This document shows, one piece after another, positions 7,866 to 16,600 of a stretch of DNA of 38,308 nucleotides. The stretch covers positions 1 to 38,308 of the IMG/VR virus record IMGVR_UViG_3300041955_000615; one strand, 5' to 3'. Source of the DNA: a virus. Both the position numbers and the translations under genes were made by a program. Numbering within the stretch: position 1 is the first letter of the stretch; each line of letters begins with the position of its first letter. The notes beneath the pieces were generated by a model. That model was not told the origin of the DNA. It saw only the letters and a list, made by a program, of their open reading frames with translations, and ran no database searches.

Positions 7866-7978
7866 CTACTCCGGCAAGACCTCGCGGGCTTCCCGGCTTG
7901 CGCCGGGGGCCGGTCGAGCCGACGTATCTGGAATTGTCGGAGTAGGTTCACCTTCTTGATTCACCTACTCCCAATTCC
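7866..7978. promoter_or_regulatory. Mutually exclusive stem-loops (possible attenuator or structured RNA)
   Basis: Three related segments can pair in two ways. The arm at 7866-7877 (CTACTCCGGCAA) pairs with 7934-7945 (one mismatch in 12). Segment 7939-7947 (GGAGTAGGT) instead pairs perfectly with 7963-7971 (ACCTACTCC), and this second stem extends outward through GGAATT (7930-7935) and AATTCC (7973-7978). Both stems need 7939-7945, so only one can form. Another stem, CCCGGC-TTGC-GCCGGG, lies inside the first. Such competition is the layout of attenuators and riboswitches, but no T run or known RNA family was recognised, and the reading strand is undecided. Confidence 0.4.
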
Positions 7979-8068
7979 CTAACGAGCGTCGTGTGGCATC
8001 CAAGCCGAAACCGTCGTGTTTCCACCAGCGTACAGTTCGCTATAGAAGAAGTCAATGAACCTCCTGGC

Positions 8069-8096
8069 TTGTACTTTCGCAGAACGATGGTATGCT
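8069..8096 (+). promoter_or_regulatory. Possible sigma70-type promoter for the BREX operon
   Basis: TTGTAC (8069-8074) and TATGCT (8091-8096) are separated by 16 bases and point toward the XRE gene, leaving a leader of about 205 bases. The match is only fair and no transcript data support it. Confidence 0.25.
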
Positions 8097-8308
8097 GGGG
8101 GGGCGCTTGATGGCTCGCCTTTGTCGGCAATATCCTGCTCCGGCTACCCAACCAAACGCCATTCGAGTAAGTTGCTGTAGTATAACGGTTTACGAGTCAG
8201 GGACTATGGGGCAAATAGGCAAAAATGTCCGCCGGGCATGTTTCGCAGGCGGTCACGACGGTGTCGTGGTTTTTGTCTCGCACGCGCGTTCAAGCAGAGG
8301 GTAATCCG

Positions 8309-8713
8309 ATGCCGCCCGTTGGGGAACGAATCAGGAAACGGCGCAACGAACTCGGCTGGACCCAGGATGTGCTCGCCCAGAAGGCCGGGATCAGCAAGAG
8401 CTTCTTGTCCGACCTGGAGAACGGGAAACGGAATGTCGGGGCGGATACACTCTATGACATCGCCCGCGCTTTGAGCCTCAGCCTTGACTACTTGATGACG
8501 GGCAAGGAGGGCGAGATCGAGCCTCCGAGCGAAGTGCAGGTTCCCGCTGCGCTGGCGGCGTTCGCCGCCCAGGCAGGCATCTCGTTCCGACAGGCGTTGA
8601 CGTTGCTCGAAATGCAGCAGCAGATCATCGCCCGTCGTAGCAGCACTAAGAAAGAAAGCTTGGATAACGTGGATTGGCAGAAGTTCTATGAGGCCGTCAA
8701 GGGGTTTCTGTAA
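8309..8713 (+). CDS. XRE-family transcriptional regulator (134 aa)
   Basis: Residues 5-65 form a Cro/C1-type helix-turn-helix: RIRKRRNELGWTQ, then VLAQKAGISKSFLSDLENGKRNV and the DTLYDIARAL helix with SLDYL. The C-terminal half (about 70-134) is helical and may form a dimerisation or partner-binding part. ATG at 8309 has AGAGGG 7 bases upstream; the in-frame start at 8225 would add 28 residues unlike the family. It heads the BREX operon and its stop overlaps the next ORF (TAATG). It is the natural candidate for the operon's own repressor, taking the place that WYL-domain BrxR holds in some BREX loci, and may also control the divergent dcm operon. Confidence 0.85.
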   Translation: MPPVGERIRKRRNELGWTQDVLAQKAGISKSFLSDLENGKRNVGADTLYDIARALSLSLDYLMTGKEGEIEPPSEVQVPAALAAFAAQAGISFRQALTLLEMQQQIIARRSSTKKESLDNVDWQKFYEAVKGFL

Positions 8714-8841
8714 TGGGCCGACTGAATCACGAATACGTGGCGGTTCTCTTGGCTGCGAAGTCTGGGTGGGGGCGTGGACGCGGGTTGCGACTGAGGGCGA
8801 AAGCCATTGAAACTGGTCTATTGGCTGGAAGTACGAAATGA
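8713..8841 (+). CDS. Small arginine-rich ORF coupled to BREX (42 aa)
   Basis: A 42-codon frame starts MGRLNHEYVAVLLAAKSG and carries a GRGRGLRLRAK stretch. Its ATG shares a base with the regulator stop (TAATG, 8711-8715) and its TGA overlaps the BrxA-like ATG (ATGA, 8838-8841). Overlap at both ends argues for translation, either as a real small protein or as a coupling cistron. No homologue is recognised and no ribosome site of its own is visible. It could be chance, but both junctions have the spacing of real operon genes. Confidence 0.55.
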   Translation: MGRLNHEYVAVLLAAKSGWGRGRGLRLRAKAIETGLLAGSTK

Positions 8842-9626
8842 GGACGCCGACTACATTCCCTGAATCCCTCGGCTTTCGGTCTGGTGCGGCCAGTGCCCAC
8901 ACCAGCCGCACTATGATGCTCCAGGAACTCGTGCTCGTGCTGAATCACGTCACGGCCGATGCCTCAGCGGCCACCTACCCGCAAGCGATCATTGACGACA
9001 ACGTACTGGGCAAGCCTACGCGAACGACGCGAGAGCGCTCCGCCAAGCGGTTGGCCGAACTCTACGCCCTCGATCCCGGCTGTACGCTCTTTCGTCTGCT
9101 GCGCCACTTCTGGCCTGCCGATCCTTCCAGCCAGCCCATGCTCGCTTTCCTCCTGGCGTCGGCCCGCGATGCCCTGTTGCGGGAGGCGACACCGTTCGTC
9201 ATGGGCATTAAGCCGAATGAGATCGTCACGGCTGATGCGATAGGCGAACATCTGGCTCGGCAGTACCCGAGCCGGTTTCGGCCGACGACGCTCCACTCCA
9301 CGGCCCAGAACCTCGCCTCTTCCTGGACGCAAGCCGGCTACCTTCGCGGCAAGGTAAAGAAGATCCGCGTTAAGCCGAATGTCACCCCGGTTGTCCTCAG
9401 TTATGCCGCCTTGCTTGGGCAGCTTTGCGGCCTCCGGGGCAAGCTGCTACTGGATTCCCCTTGGAGTCGTCTCTTGGATCGTTCCCCGGCCGAAATCACC
9501 GAGTTGACCCACGAGGCGTCCAAGCAGGGTTGGTTGCGGTACAAGGGTGTTGGCAGCGTGGTAGAAATTGCTTTTCCAGGTTTGCTGAAACCGCACGAGG
9601 AGAAGGCCGCCTATGAGCCGGATTGA
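8838..9626 (+). CDS. brxA: BrxA-like (DUF1819-type) BREX protein (262 aa)
   Basis: The gene occupies the first structural position of a type 1 BREX operon, directly before brxB. A central part (about residues 55-160) matches the general pattern of BrxA: a T-T-R-E-R-S-x-K-R-L helix, an LFRLLRHFW helix, a long helix ending ALLREATPFVM, and later a winged-helix-like segment with SWTQAGYL. At 262 residues it is longer than typical BrxA (about 200) and only loosely similar, so position supports the call more than sequence. The start at 8838 overlaps the previous stop; ATG at 8913 is another option. BrxA proteins bind DNA and are needed for some BREX activity. The 3' end overlaps brxB by 14 bases. 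Confidence 0.65.
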   Translation: MRTPTTFPESLGFRSGAASAHTSRTMMLQELVLVLNHVTADASAATYPQAIIDDNVLGKPTRTTRERSAKRLAELYALDPGCTLFRLLRHFWPADPSSQPMLAFLLASARDALLREATPFVMGIKPNEIVTADAIGEHLARQYPSRFRPTTLHSTAQNLASSWTQAGYLRGKVKKIRVKPNVTPVVLSYAALLGQLCGLRGKLLLDSPWSRLLDRSPAEITELTHEASKQGWLRYKGVGSVVEIAFPGLLKPHEEKAAYEPD

Positions 9627-10185
9627 CCAACTCCGAAAGAACTACCAACGCATCTGCGGCCTGCCGTGGGACCGCAATGTCGCCGGGGCGCAGCGCGTCT
9701 GGCTGGCGGTTTACGACAAGGAAGACGAGCGGAAGCTCCGGCTACGTCTTGGACTCTTCAAGGAAGCCACCGAACACGTCGGCCGCCACTGGCACGTCGT
9801 CGATTTCACCAACGCCTTCGCCGATTGGTTGTGCAGTCCGCCGTATTCGGATTACGCCGAAAGCTACTTCGAGTCCCCAACTCGTTTCGGAACCGCCCCG
9901 ATGGCGGCGCTCAAGAAGGCGGTTGCCGGCCAACTGACTCACACGCTCCAGACCGTCCAGCCCGCTGATGACACGGTGGTTGCCGTCTACGGCGTGGCTT
10001 CGCTGTTTGGTTTTCTCCGCATTTCCGAAATCCTGCCCATGTGCGAAAATGCCATCCGGGGCAGGCTCCTGGTGTTCTTTCCAGGGGTCTACGAACAAGA
10101 CAACTACCGCCTGCTCGACGCGCGCGACGGCTGGAACTACCACGCAGTCCCGATCACTGCCAGTGAAGGAGAGATTCGCAAATGA
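9613..10185 (+). CDS. brxB: BREX protein BrxB (DUF1788)
   Basis: The 190-residue length, the VWLAVYDKEDERKLRLRL opening, the DFTNAFADWL segment and the central VYGVASLFGFLRISEIL strand-helix followed by GRLLVFFPG and YRLLDARDGWNYHAVPI are characteristic of BrxB (DUF1788). It has no known enzymatic activity and is thought to work in complex with other BREX proteins. It starts inside the end of brxA and its TGA overlaps the brxC ATG (ATGA), so the three are translated in a coupled chain. Confidence 0.92.
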   Translation: MSRIDQLRKNYQRICGLPWDRNVAGAQRVWLAVYDKEDERKLRLRLGLFKEATEHVGRHWHVVDFTNAFADWLCSPPYSDYAESYFESPTRFGTAPMAALKKAVAGQLTHTLQTVQPADDTVVAVYGVASLFGFLRISEILPMCENAIRGRLLVFFPGVYEQDNYRLLDARDGWNYHAVPITASEGEIRK

Positions 10186-13100
10186 ACAACCGCGAAGTCT
10201 ACAACGAAGACCCTCGCACGAACACCCTGTTGAACCAGGGTGTCGCCAAGGTCAATACCCCGGAAGCCGATCCCGAGGGAAAAGCCCGCTGGCTCGAAAC
10301 GCTTCGCTTCGAGCTAACCAAGTTCGTTTGCGACGGACAATACGCCGAAGGGTTGGTCAGGATTCTCAGCACCTACCTGGGACAATTAGGCAAGTCGGAG
10401 CAACCGGGGGTCTGGGTCAGCGGCTTCTTCGGTTCCGGCAAGAGCCATCTGGTCAAGATGCTGCAACATCTGTGGATCGACTTTGAGTTCCCCGACGGTG
10501 CCAAAGCACGCGGCCTCGCCAAGTTGCCCACCGCCGTCCGCGATTTGTTCAAGGAATTGTCCACCCATGCCAAGCGCCAGGGCGGGCTTCATGCCGCTGC
10601 GGGAACGCTGGGTGCCGGGGCCGGAAACAACGTTCGCCTGGAAGTGCTCGGCATCATCTTTCGGTCGGTAGGGCTGCCGGACGACTACGCCCGTGCCAGC
10701 TTCGTCATCTGGCTGCGGCATGAGGGATTGGAAGACCCGGTGCGGAAGCATATCTCCGCCGCGAAACGCGACTTCGACTTTGAGCTTGCAAACCTCTACG
10801 TCTCCGACTCGATGGCGAAGGCCATCCTGGCGGCCCGCCCCGACTTTGCCGGCAAGCCTGCCGAGGTGAAGCTGCTGCTGGAAAAGCAGTTCCCCGAGAA
10901 GACCGACATCTCGATCGAGGAGATGGTCGCTAAGGCCCGGCAAGCCCTCCTGCGCAATGGCAAAATGCCTTGCACACTGATCGTGCTTGACGAAGTGCAG
11001 CAGTACATCGGCGAGAGCGTGGAGCGGGCCTTCGAGATCGACCTGCTCCAACGCCAGTTCACGTCGCAGCTTGGCGCGCCGGTCATCGTCGTCGCGACGG
11101 GCCAGGATGCTTTGACCGGAATGCCGCTTCTCCAGAAGCTCCAAGGCGACTTTCCCGTCACCGTCGAATTGCAGGACACCGACGTTGAGCAGGTCACTCG
11201 CGAAGTGGTTCTCAAGAAGAAGCCGTCCGCCGAAGCGGCGATCAAGAAAATGCTGGAGGATCACAGCGGGGAAATTGAACGGCAGTTGTCGAGCACGAAG
11301 ATCGCCTTCACCACGCGCGACCGTCAGTTGCTCGTGCAGGACTACCCGATCTTGCCCGTTCGGCGTCGTTTCTGGGAGCGCGTGCTGCGCGCGGTGGACA
11401 AGGCCGGTACGGGTGCTCAGCTTCGCACCCAACTTTGGATCGTCTTCGATGCCATGCAGAAGACTGCGGACCTGCCGCTCGGAAATGTTGTCGGCGGTGC
11501 CTTCCTGTTCGAGCACATCAATCCGCGCGTGCTCCAGTCGGGCGTTCTGCTTCAAGAAATCTCCGAAACGATTGCCCGTCAAAAGAAGGAAGACGACGGC
11601 GAACTTCGCTACCAGCTTTGCGCCCTGATCTTCCTGATCGGCCAACTGCCGCACAAGGGAGAGCCTGCTGACGCCGGTATTCGGGCCAACGCCGAGACGC
11701 TGGCCGACCTGCTCGTCACCGATCTCAATTCCACCAGTGCCGACCTGCGCAAGCAGGTGCCGGAATTGCTGGCGAAGCTGGTCGCTTCCGGGGCAATCAT
11801 GCCGGTTGGCGAAGAGTACCTGATGCAGACGCGGGAAGGGGCCGAGTGGAACCAGGCGTTTCAAGAGGCGCGCAACAAGCTCCTGGCAGAAGCGGGCAAA
11901 CTGGCCAGCGAGCGGTCGCAACTCCTCAACACGCATTGCAGCGAGGTTCTCAAGAAGTCGAAGCTCACTCACGGTGCCAGCAAGGAAGCGCGCCGATTCG
12001 CTTTGCACTTCGGGCCAGATGCCCCTTCGTCAGACGGCAGTGAGATTCCCGTCTGGATTCGCGACGGATGGGAAGTCGAAGAGAAGACAGTGCTCAACGA
12101 TGCTCGAACGGCTGGCGACTCCGCGGCGGTCGTCTACGGCTTCATACCACGGAACCACGCTGAAGAGATCAAACAGGCGATTGCCACCTACTACGCGGCC
12201 GAAAAGACCCTGGAAACCAAGGGAACACCAAGCAGCAACGAAGGAATCGACGCGAAGAAGTCGATGGATACCCGCCTGACCCAGGCCCAACAACTCCGCG
12301 ACAGTCTGATTTTTGACTTGCTTGACGAAACCTCGATCTACCTGGCGGGCGGGGAGTTGGTCAACGGCATGTTGCTCACCTCCAAGGTCGAAGACGCCGC
12401 CAAGGCGTGCCTCGACCGGCTTTACCGCCAATTCCATCTGGCCGATTCGCCGGAATGGCCCAAGGTCATCAAGCGGGCGGAAAAGGGCGATGGCGATGCG
12501 ATGGCTGCGGTCGGCCACAAAGGCGACCCCGAAACCCATCCCGTGTGCAAGGCGATCCTCGATTTCGTCGGTTCCGGGAAGAAAGGGACCGAAATCCGCA
12601 AGAACTTCGGCATTCCGCCGTATGGCTGGCCCCAAGACGCCATCGACGCAGCGCTAATCGTGCTCCACACCGGCGGCCAAGTGCAGGCCCGTAGCAGCGG
12701 CGAGATGATCGCCAAGGGAAAACTCGACCAGAAGAACATCACCACGATCGAGTTCCGCGTCGAGACGATCACGCTTACCAAGGTCCAATTGATCGCGTTG
12801 CGCGGGCTGTTCAAGAAGGTGGGCTTGAACACATCTCCGAATCAAGAGTCGGTCGATGCCCCGAAGTTCCTTGACAGGTTATCAAAACTCGCTGGAGAGG
12901 CCGGGGGCGATGCCCCGCTTCCCAAGCCGCCCGCCACGACCCATCTGACCGACTTGGCCAATCGCGTCGGCAACGACCAGTTGAAGGCGATCCACGAGCA
13001 GAAGGCCCGGCTGGAAAAGGAAATTGCTGACTGGCAGAAGCAGGCGGAAAGCATTGCTCAGCGACAACCCCGGTGGAAGCAACTCACGGCGCTAATCGAC

Positions 13101-13634
13101 CATGCGGTCGATTTGCCGGTTGCTGCCGAGGTCCAACCCGAAGTAACGGCCATCGAACAGAACCGTTGTTTGCTGTCCGCCCCCGATCCGGTGCCGGGCC
13201 TCGTGGAGAAGTTGGCTGCTGCCCTGCGGGAAGCCATCAACCAGGCCCACGCCGCCTGCGTGACCAGTCACGAAAACGGGCTCAGCAGTCTCGATGCTTC
13301 GACCACCTGGCAGAGGCTAACCCCGGAGCAGCGTTACGAGTTGCTCTCTGAATACAGCGTTCGCCAAGTGCCCGTGATTTCCGTGGGCACGCCGGAGGAG
13401 ATTCTCAATACTCTCCGGCAAACCAAGCTGAGCGAACTCAGGGCACTCAGCGATGCGTTGCCAACTCGCTTCGGCAAGGCCCTAAATGCCGCGGCGAAGC
13501 TGTTGGAGCCGAAGGCTCAGCCAGTCACGTTGCCGGGTGCCACGATCAAGAATGACGATGACCTCAAGGCGTGGCTGACTTCGGCGGAAGGGAAAATCCG
13601 TGAGAAGCTGAAAGACGGCCCAGTTATTGTGTAG
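10182..13634 (+). CDS. brxC: BREX P-loop ATPase BrxC
   Basis: This 1150-residue protein begins with the BrxC-typical region MNNREVYNEDPRTNTLLNQG. It has Walker A GFFGSGKS (81-88) and Walker B LIVLDEVQQYIGES (about 266-279). The large C-terminal half includes a long helical, probably coiled-coil, part around 925-960 (KAIHEQKARLEKEIADWQKQ). Length and motifs are normal for type 1 BREX. BrxC is an essential cytoplasmic ATPase of the system, probably assembling with BrxB, PglX and PglZ. Only 9 bases separate it from pglX. Confidence 0.95.
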   Translation: MNNREVYNEDPRTNTLLNQGVAKVNTPEADPEGKARWLETLRFELTKFVCDGQYAEGLVRILSTYLGQLGKSEQPGVWVSGFFGSGKSHLVKMLQHLWIDFEFPDGAKARGLAKLPTAVRDLFKELSTHAKRQGGLHAAAGTLGAGAGNNVRLEVLGIIFRSVGLPDDYARASFVIWLRHEGLEDPVRKHISAAKRDFDFELANLYVSDSMAKAILAARPDFAGKPAEVKLLLEKQFPEKTDISIEEMVAKARQALLRNGKMPCTLIVLDEVQQYIGESVERAFEIDLLQRQFTSQLGAPVIVVATGQDALTGMPLLQKLQGDFPVTVELQDTDVEQVTREVVLKKKPSAEAAIKKMLEDHSGEIERQLSSTKIAFTTRDRQLLVQDYPILPVRRRFWERVLRAVDKAGTGAQLRTQLWIVFDAMQKTADLPLGNVVGGAFLFEHINPRVLQSGVLLQEISETIARQKKEDDGELRYQLCALIFLIGQLPHKGEPADAGIRANAETLADLLVTDLNSTSADLRKQVPELLAKLVASGAIMPVGEEYLMQTREGAEWNQAFQEARNKLLAEAGKLASERSQLLNTHCSEVLKKSKLTHGASKEARRFALHFGPDAPSSDGSEIPVWIRDGWEVEEKTVLNDARTAGDSAAVVYGFIPRNHAEEIKQAIATYYAAEKTLETKGTPSSNEGIDAKKSMDTRLTQAQQLRDSLIFDLLDETSIYLAGGELVNGMLLTSKVEDAAKACLDRLYRQFHLADSPEWPKVIKRAEKGDGDAMAAVGHKGDPETHPVCKAILDFVGSGKKGTEIRKNFGIPPYGWPQDAIDAALIVLHTGGQVQARSSGEMIAKGKLDQKNITTIEFRVETITLTKVQLIALRGLFKKVGLNTSPNQESVDAPKFLDRLSKLAGEAGGDAPLPKPPATTHLTDLANRVGNDQLKAIHEQKARLEKEIADWQKQAESIAQRQPRWKQLTALIDHAVDLPVAAEVQPEVTAIEQNRCLLSAPDPVPGLVEKLAAALREAINQAHAACVTSHENGLSSLDASTTWQRLTPEQRYELLSEYSVRQVPVISVGTPEEILNTLRQTKLSELRALSDALPTRFGKALNAAAKLLEPKAQPVTLPGATIKNDDDLKAWLTSAEGKIREKLKDGPVIV

Positions 13635-13643
13635 AGGCAAGGC

Positions 13644-16600
13644 ATGTCCGCACTCGACTCCAAATTGCGATCCCAACTCGACTGCGTTTGCCAGAAGGCC
13701 CGCGAGAAGGCTGAAGAAGCGGCGCGGTCGGCCTTGCAGAAGCGGGCCGTCGATGCCGCCGAGCCGCACCCACATTTTACGGCCGTGGAAAGGGCACTAC
13801 GGAACCGATTACGAGCCCGCGGTCGCCAGGCCGGCGATGTTCGACAGGCCAATAAGACCCAGGGCATCGAGCAACTGAGCCAGGAACTTGCTTACGAATA
13901 CTGGCACCGAATGCTGTTTGCCCGCTTCCTGGCCGAGAACCAATTGCTCATGCACCCGAACGGCGTGGCCGTCAGCTTGGAGGAATGCGAGGAACTGGCC
14001 AAGTCGGAAGAGGCGACCGATGGCTTTGCGCTGGCGGCCCGCTACGCCAGCACGATGTTGCCGCAGGTCTTCCGTACCGATGACGTGCTGTTGGAGATCG
14101 AGTTTGCACCCGAGCATCGCCTGGCTTTGGAGAAGCTTCTCGCAGCGCTGCCTAGAGAAACCTTCTTGGCCGACGACAGCCTGGGCTGGGTCTACCAGTT
14201 CTGGCAAAGCAAGAAGAAGAAACAGGTAAACGACAGCGGCCAGGCGATCGACGGGCGGACACTGCCCGCGGTGACGCAGCTATTCACCGAAGACTACATG
14301 GTGCAGTTCCTCTTGCACAATACCATCGGGGCCTGGTGGTGTGCCCGGCATGAAATCAAAGGGCCTTCCGGTGGAGCAGGCATTCCCGCCGACAAGGCCC
14401 CGGTTGAGGTGCCCTATTTGCGATGGCGGGACGACGGTACGCTGGCCGCGGGCACCTTCGACGGCTGGCCGAAGACGCTTAACGAGTTCAGATTGCTAGA
14501 CCCCTGCTGCGGCAGCGGGCATTTCCTGGTGGCGGCCTTCAATCTGTTGGTGCCGTTGCGGATGCGCGACGACGGACTGACGGCACGGGGAGCCTGCGAT
14601 GCGGTGCTGCGCGAGAATCTCTTTGGCCTCGAACTCGATCCCCGCTGTACGCAGATTGCGGCATTTGCCCTAGCCGTGGCGGCATGGAAGTATCCCGCCG
14701 AGGACGGCCAGCCGCTTGGCTACCGCGAATTGCCGTCGCTGAACATCGCCTGCGCGGGTATTGGCCCGCAAGCTACTGAGGACGAATGGCTGAGGTTGGC
14801 TGAGCAATCGGGCAAGCCTATGTCGGTGCTGTCGCGCGAGCCGATCCTGAACGGTCTGCGGAATTTGCACGCTCTGTTCTCTGACGCCCCGACGCTTGGA
14901 TCACTCATTGATCCGAACCAATTGTCAGCCGACCTAATCAGCGCTGATTACGAGACGTTGCAGCCCTATTTAGCCGCCGCGCTGACGGCTGAGTACACTG
15001 ATGACGATGCGCACGAGCGAGCCGTTGCCGCCGCCGGCATGGTCAAGGCGGCCGAACTGCTCGCTGGGGAATACACGCTGGTTGTTACCAACGTGCCGTA
15101 TTTGGGGCGCGGCAAGCAAGGCCAGACCTTAAAGGATTACAGCAAGCGTCTATACTCTCATTCGATGTGGGACTTGGCAACGGTGTTCCTGGAACGCTGC
15201 CTCGCTCTAACAGCAACCGGAGGAAGTGCGGCGATTGTGAGTCCCAGCGGTTGGCTTTCCTTGAAAACGTATGAAAAACTTCGTCTAAGTTTGGTTGCAT
15301 CACGGCAATGGATGTTGGTGGCAAGGCTTGGACCGCGTGCTTTTGAGACAATCTCGGGCGAAGTGGTCAACGTCACCCTGGTCGTTCTCTGTAATGCTAG
15401 GCCGGACGACCGGCATACCGTGGGTGCCGTCGATGTATCTGACGCTATAGACGCACAGGAGAAGGCCAATCAAGTGCGGAGGATTCCACTGCAAATCGCT
15501 CCGCAAGGCAACATACGAAAGAATCCTTCTGCCCGCTTTGTGTTCTCCGAGTATGAGCATGATCTTCCACGACTGGGCACTTACTGTTCGATTCTCCAGG
15601 GTTCATCCACCGGGGATGATCCGAAGTTCGTGCGATGCTTCTGGGAAGTCAGTGACTTCGAGAATCAATGGAAGTTGCTCTTGTCTGCGCCGGACAACGG
15701 AATTGCCAGTGGTCGGGAATACGTATGGCGATGGCCGGACGAGGATTGCGAACTTGCGCATTTTCCAGAGGCTCGTATCAGAGGCAAATCCAGTTGGGGA
15801 CGCGAGGGTTTTGTTGTCGCTGGCTCATCTACGGTTACCGCGACCGTCTATCGCGGTGAGTTCTTCAACAAGCTCTTGGTCACCATCATACCGAACGACT
15901 GGAAGACGGCAGGTGCCGTGTGGAAGTACATTTGCGCTCAAGAGTTTTCGGATAACGTCCGTAAGCTCGATACGAAGAACCTGATAACGCCAGGGGTCTT
16001 TGCCAGCGTTCCGTTTGACCTGGAAAGATGGACAGCCCTCGCTAAAGGCGATGAACTTCCAACGGTGCTACAATCGAACGACCCGACTCAATGGCTGTTC
16101 AATGGCTGTATCCCGAGCAGCACCGCTCCACTGCAAGTCGTAATCGCGAGATTGCTTGGCTACTGCTGGCCGCCAGAGGAGGAACGCCCTCATCTTGGCC
16201 CTCTTCCAGAGGGAAATGAGATGGGAGGAATGAGCCTCAGCACGCGGACGAGAAAAGTAGTCAGCCGATCTGACGAACTACTTAGGTTTGCCGACGACGA
16301 TGGCATTGTCTGCATCCCGGCCGTTCGGGCTGAATCTCCCGCCGCCGAACGGGTACTTGATGTCTTGCACGCGGCATACGGCCTGAAATGGTCGAACTCG
16401 CTTCTGCACGACCTGCTGACCGACGCCGACTGCAAGCCGGGCACAACACTTGACGAATGGCTTCGCAACGATTTCTTCGAGCAGCACTGGAAACGCTTCA
16501 ACCAGCGCCCATTCGTCTGGCAAATCTGGGACGGCCGCAAGGACGGCTTTTCGTGCCTGGTGAACTATCACAAGCTTAACTACAAGACGCTCGACAACCT

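Larger units (their letters stand above)
7696..8308. other. 613-bp gene-free divergent control region
   Basis: This gap separates the start of dcm (minus) from the start of the XRE regulator (plus). No open frame in it looks coding. It holds a 7-bp hairpin close to the dcm start (7722-7728 with 7734-7740), a short palindrome at 7801-7815, a GC-rich hairpin (CCCGGC, loop TTGC, GCCGGG at 7892-7907), a larger set of competing stems at 7866-7978, and a possible promoter at 8069-8096. It must carry promoters for both operons. Confidence 0.7.

Noticed and set aside
10386-12008. Long open frame of 540 codons on the minus strand inside brxC
   Set aside because: It is exactly antisense to a well-conserved brxC, has no family features, and arises from GC-rich codon periodicity.
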